This document shows, in pieces, positions 61,961-64,000 of a stretch of 64,000 nucleotides of DNA. The notes under the pieces were generated by a model. It did not search any database and was not told where the DNA came from. It saw nothing but the letters and a program-made list of their open reading frames with translations. Source of the DNA: an uncultured Lachnospiraceae bacterium (GTDB lineage Bacteria; Bacillota; Clostridia; Lachnospirales; Lachnospiraceae). The number at the start of each line of letters is the position of its first letter. The first letter of the stretch is position 1. Made by a program: the position numbers and the translations under genes. The stretch spans positions 1 to 64,000 of the forward strand of contig CANQAP010000004.1 in the NCBI GenBank assembly GCA_947589305.1, in the 5' to 3' direction.

Positions 61961-63061
61961 TCATTCCGTCCGGTCTTCCCCATACCATTCTTCTTCCTGT
62001 TCATAAGCGTCTCCCTCCTCGCTGTCATCATCTTCTCCATAGAATTCCCCGTCATAGCCTTCCTCATACTCCTCATACTCCCCATATTCCTCACCGTCAT
62101 CGTCGTCATCCTCCGCGTGATATGCCTCTTCCGTATCTTCCGCCTGCATCGCCTTCTGATAAGCTCTCCAGTCCAGCACCCCTTCCACGGAAGCAATCGC
62201 TACTTCCAGCATCTCCATATCCGGTTCTTTGGTCGTCAGTCGCTGCAGCCATAATCCCGGTGCGCTGATCACTTTCACGATCCATGAATCATTCCGTCCT
62301 GCCAGACGGATGAATTCATAAGAGACGCCGGCAATCGCCGGAACCAGCAGTAACCGCAGCACGATCCGTAATACCGCACTGTCCACATTGATCACCATAA
62401 AAAACAAGATGCTGATGATCATGACCAAAAACAAAAAACTGGTTCCGCAGCGTTTATGAAACCGTGTGAACCGCATCACATTTTCCGGAGTGAGGGGAAC
62501 GCCGGCTTCCAGACAGTTAATGGTCTTATGCTCCGCCCCATGATACATAAACACCCGTTTCATGTCTTCCATCAACGAAATACCAAACACATAAAACAGG
62601 AAGATCAATAGGCGGATCACACCTTCTAACAACGCCACAACAAACTGATTGTCAATTCCTTTTCGAATAAACTCGGCGATCCATGCCGGAAGCAGGATAA
62701 ACAATCCTACCGCAAGCAGAATCGAAAACGCCACCGTAAAGAACATCAGAATTCCTTCGCCGCCCTTCTTTGCAGCGGTTTCCACCTTGCTTTCCGCATG
62801 ATGTCCCTGCGCATCTTCTTCGTAAAAGCTGGCAGAGTACGTCAACGTCCTGATCCCAATGACCAGTGATTCGATAAAATTCACCACGCCCCGCACGATC
62901 GGAAGACGGAACAACGCAATCCGATCTCCGAGCGCCGTATCGTTTTCTACTTTGACTTCGATGGTATGATCCGGTTTCCGGACCGCAACGGCATACCGGT
63001 CCTTATTTTTCATCATGACGCCTTCAATGACTGCCTGACCACCTATATAAACACGATCCAT
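61961..63061 (-). CDS. DUF1385 membrane protein with acidic tail
   Basis: 366 residues. The family pattern YIGGQAVIEGVMMKNKDRYAVAVRKPD opens the protein. Three to five membrane segments follow (GEGILMFFTVAFSILLAVGLFILLPAWIAEF, LLEGVIRLLIFLFYVFGISL, FLVMIISILFFMVINVD). HGAEHKTINCLEAGVPLTPENV is a conserved metal-binding-like stretch. The C-terminal 60 residues are almost all Asp, Glu, Tyr and Gly. DUF1385 (YqhQ-like) is of unknown function. It lies just upstream of prmC. Confidence 0.9.
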   Translation of the reverse strand: MDRVYIGGQAVIEGVMMKNKDRYAVAVRKPDHTIEVKVENDTALGDRIALFRLPIVRGVVNFIESLVIGIRTLTYSASFYEEDAQGHHAESKVETAAKKGGEGILMFFTVAFSILLAVGLFILLPAWIAEFIRKGIDNQFVVALLEGVIRLLIFLFYVFGISLMEDMKRVFMYHGAEHKTINCLEAGVPLTPENVMRFTRFHKRCGTSFLFLVMIISILFFMVINVDSAVLRIVLRLLLVPAIAGVSYEFIRLAGRNDSWIVKVISAPGLWLQRLTTKEPDMEMLEVAIASVEGVLDWRAYQKAMQAEDTEEAYHAEDDDDDGEEYGEYEEYEEGYDGEFYGEDDDSEEGDAYEQEEEWYGEDRTE

Positions 63062-63091
63062 GTTATCCCCGTTTTCCTTTCCCGATACGGA

Positions 63092-63122
63092 AAAAGGTTG
63101 GGATATTCAATCCCAACCTTTT
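63092..63122 (-). terminator. attenuator-like hairpin between rpmE and DUF1385 gene
   Basis: AAAAGGTTGGGAT and ATCCCAACCTTTT form a long perfect stem with a 5-base loop. Minus-strand downstream sequence is TTTCC, so it resembles an intrinsic terminator. No promoter was seen before the DUF1385 gene, so partial read-through is likely. Confidence 0.8.
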
Positions 63123-63134
63123 CACCTATTCTTA

Positions 63135-63335
63135 CTAATTAACACCATACTTACGATTGAACTTATCAATTCGACCACGGGCTTGCGCTGCCTTTTGCTG
63201 ACCAGTGTAGAACGAATGACACTTTGAGCATATTTCCACGTGGATATCTTCTTTTGTCGATCCGGTAACAAATTCGTTACCACAGTTGCAGACTACTTTC
63301 GCCTGATAATAATCCGGATGGATTCCTTCTTTCAT
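63135..63335 (-). CDS. rpmE: 50S ribosomal protein L31
   Basis: 66-residue ribosomal protein with the zinc-binding form: Cys residues in VVCNCGNEF and [26 protein letters not shown] is a typical start; a 15-residue upstream extension is rejected. The zinc-containing form is normally replaced by a zinc-free paralog when zinc is scarce. The gene has two tandem promoters and a leader hairpin. Confidence 0.97.
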   Translation of the reverse strand: MKEGIHPDYYQAKVVCNCGNEFVTGSTKEDIHVEICSKCHSFYTGQQKAAQARGRIDKFNRKYGVN

Positions 63336-63368
63336 CTTTTTCACCTCACCGTTACTTTTCCTATCTAT

Positions 63369-63399
63369 TTGAGCAGGCATACGCCTATCGTTTGCTCAA
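63369..63399 (-). other. rpmE leader hairpin (possible L31 leader)
   Basis: TTGAGCA (63369-63375) pairs with TGCTCAA (63393-63399), and an inner GGC-ATAC-GCC (63376-63385) forms a second helix. It lies between the promoter and the rpmE start, where ribosomal protein L31 leaders are known in other bacteria. Binding by L31 is inferred. Confidence 0.6.
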
Positions 63400-63409
63400 C
63401 AACTTCCTC

Positions 63410-63438
63410 ATTTTAGCATAGAGTTGCCGTGATTGCAA
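63410..63438 (-). promoter_or_regulatory. rpmE promoter P2
   Basis: Minus strand TTGCAA (63433-63438), 17 bp, TAAAAT (63410-63415), with TG one base before the -10. It carries the gtgattgcaag motif shared with rplS. Confidence 0.7.
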
Positions 63439-63442
63439 GCCT

Positions 63443-63471
63443 ATTTTAGAAAATAACAAGAAATCTGTCAA
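63443..63471 (-). promoter_or_regulatory. rpmE promoter P1
   Basis: Minus strand TTGACA (63466-63471), 17 bp, TAAAAT (63443-63448). Confidence 0.75.
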
Positions 63472-63495
63472 GAATAGCCGGAAGTGATCGATCCT

Positions 63496-64000
63496 CTATG
63501 GTCTTCTGCCTAAAGACTTTTGAACCAAATTTAAAAATTCTTGGTTATTCCTTGTCCTGACAAATAATTTTAAGACTTCTTCGATCGCATCATCCCCTTT
63601 GATTCCGCTGATCTCACGCCGGATCAAGTACATCGCATCCTGTTCTTCTTTCGTCAGGAGCAGATCATCCCGCCGCGTACCCGATTTACTGATATCGATC
63701 GCAGGAAAAATCCGCTTTTCCGATAACTTACGGTCGAGGACCAGCTCCATATTACCGGTTCCCTTAAACTCTTCAAATACGACGTCGTCCATCTTACTGC
63801 CCGTCTCTACCAATGCCGTCGCAAGGATCGTCAGACTTCCGCCCTCCCGAATATTACGGGCGGCGCCAAAGAACTTTTTCGGCATATGCAGTGCTGCCGG
63901 ATCCAAACCACCTGTCAACGTACGTCCGCTCGGCGGTACGATCAGATTATACGCCCGCGCCAAACGGGTAATGCTATCCAATAAGACCACAACATCTTTT
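63496..64000 (-). CDS. rho: transcription termination factor Rho, C-terminal part (cut by window end)
   Basis: The open frame runs off the window end. The visible 168 residues belong to the Rho motor domain: [17 protein letters not shown] (Walker B region), [29 protein letters not shown] (Q-loop and secondary RNA site), [10 protein letters not shown] and [17 protein letters not shown] at the end. This is the hexameric helicase that ends unused RNA. The 5' part, including the RNA-binding domain, is outside the window. Confidence 0.95.
   Translation of the reverse strand, partial: KDVVVLLDSITRLARAYNLIVPPSGRTLTGGLDPAALHMPKKFFGAARNIREGGSLTILATALVETGSKMDDVVFEEFKGTGNMELVLDRKLSEKRIFPAIDISKSGTRRDDLLLTKEEQDAMYLIRREISGIKGDDAIEEVLKLFVRTRNNQEFLNLVQKSLGRRP

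Noticed and set aside
1-64000. tRNA, rRNA or insertion sequence
   Set aside because: No cloverleaf-like segment, rRNA fragment or transposase gene was noticed; a tRNAscan or ISfinder search could confirm this.

Overview
This window looks like a chromosomal segment of a Gram-positive Clostridia bacterium, most likely Lachnospiraceae or a close relative. Nearly all gene families are Firmicutes core genes in Clostridia-like order. Ribosome binding sites are strong (AGGAGG type), promoters are SigA-like with 16-18 bp spacers, and cell-wall genes fit a Gram-positive envelope (L,D-transpeptidase, two D-Ala-D-Ala carboxypeptidases, a cell-wall-binding repeat protein). Most genes lie on the minus strand and form a series of translation and housekeeping operons, with accessory genes between them. 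The genus cannot be named from sequence alone.

Region by region (minus strand unless noted). 0-0.4 kb: the 5' part of an AT-rich KilA-N gene, probably the edge of a mobile island. 0.5-9.1 kb: ylxM-ffh-rpsP-khpA-rimM-trmD, then a two-component pair (response regulator and PocR hybrid kinase) sitting between trmD and rplS, then rplS-lepB. 9.3-11.5 kb (plus): a three-gene polar amino acid ABC transporter. 11.5-19.5 kb: rimP-nusA-ylxR-ylxQ-infB-rbfA-DHH phosphoesterase-truB-ribF. 19.6-29 kb: zinc-ribbon membrane protein, carboxypeptidase, scpB, scpA, L,D-transpeptidase, metallophosphoesterase and a second carboxypeptidase. 27.9-31.4 kb: deoB-pdp nucleoside salvage with an AEC permease. 31.5-36.4 kb: an accessory stretch of small genes (CmpB-like permease, P-loop kinase, TPM protein, zinc-ribbon protein, a 45-residue lipoprotein, and a Cys-rich small-protein cluster on the plus strand).

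36.4-50.2 kb: leuS, a basic low-complexity protein, a DUF1292 protein (plus), a Na/Pi cotransporter, an MBOAT/DHHW O-acetylation pair, a UvrD-type helicase, gltX, a SEC-C protein and a patatin. 50.5-52.1 kb: birA-bioY. 52.3-56.9 kb: cell-wall-binding repeat protein, DUF3793 protein, rarA with a small membrane protein, TetR and a stand-alone receiver. 57.2-58.8 kb: cold-shock protein and a DUF5688 protein (plus). 58.9-64 kb: rho (cut by the window end) and the rpmE-DUF1385-prmC-prfA-hisC operon.

The most interesting signals are regulatory. An 11-bp motif is shared by the promoters of rplS, rimP-nusA and rpmE. A hairpin-bearing leader occurs twice, before the AEC permease and before the tetR gene. 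A 17-bp promoter segment is shared by the ylxM-ffh and tetR promoters. The Cys-rich small-protein cluster carries SigK/SigE-like -10 motifs. No tRNA, rRNA, CRISPR array or insertion sequence was recognised, and no complete new defence system was seen.
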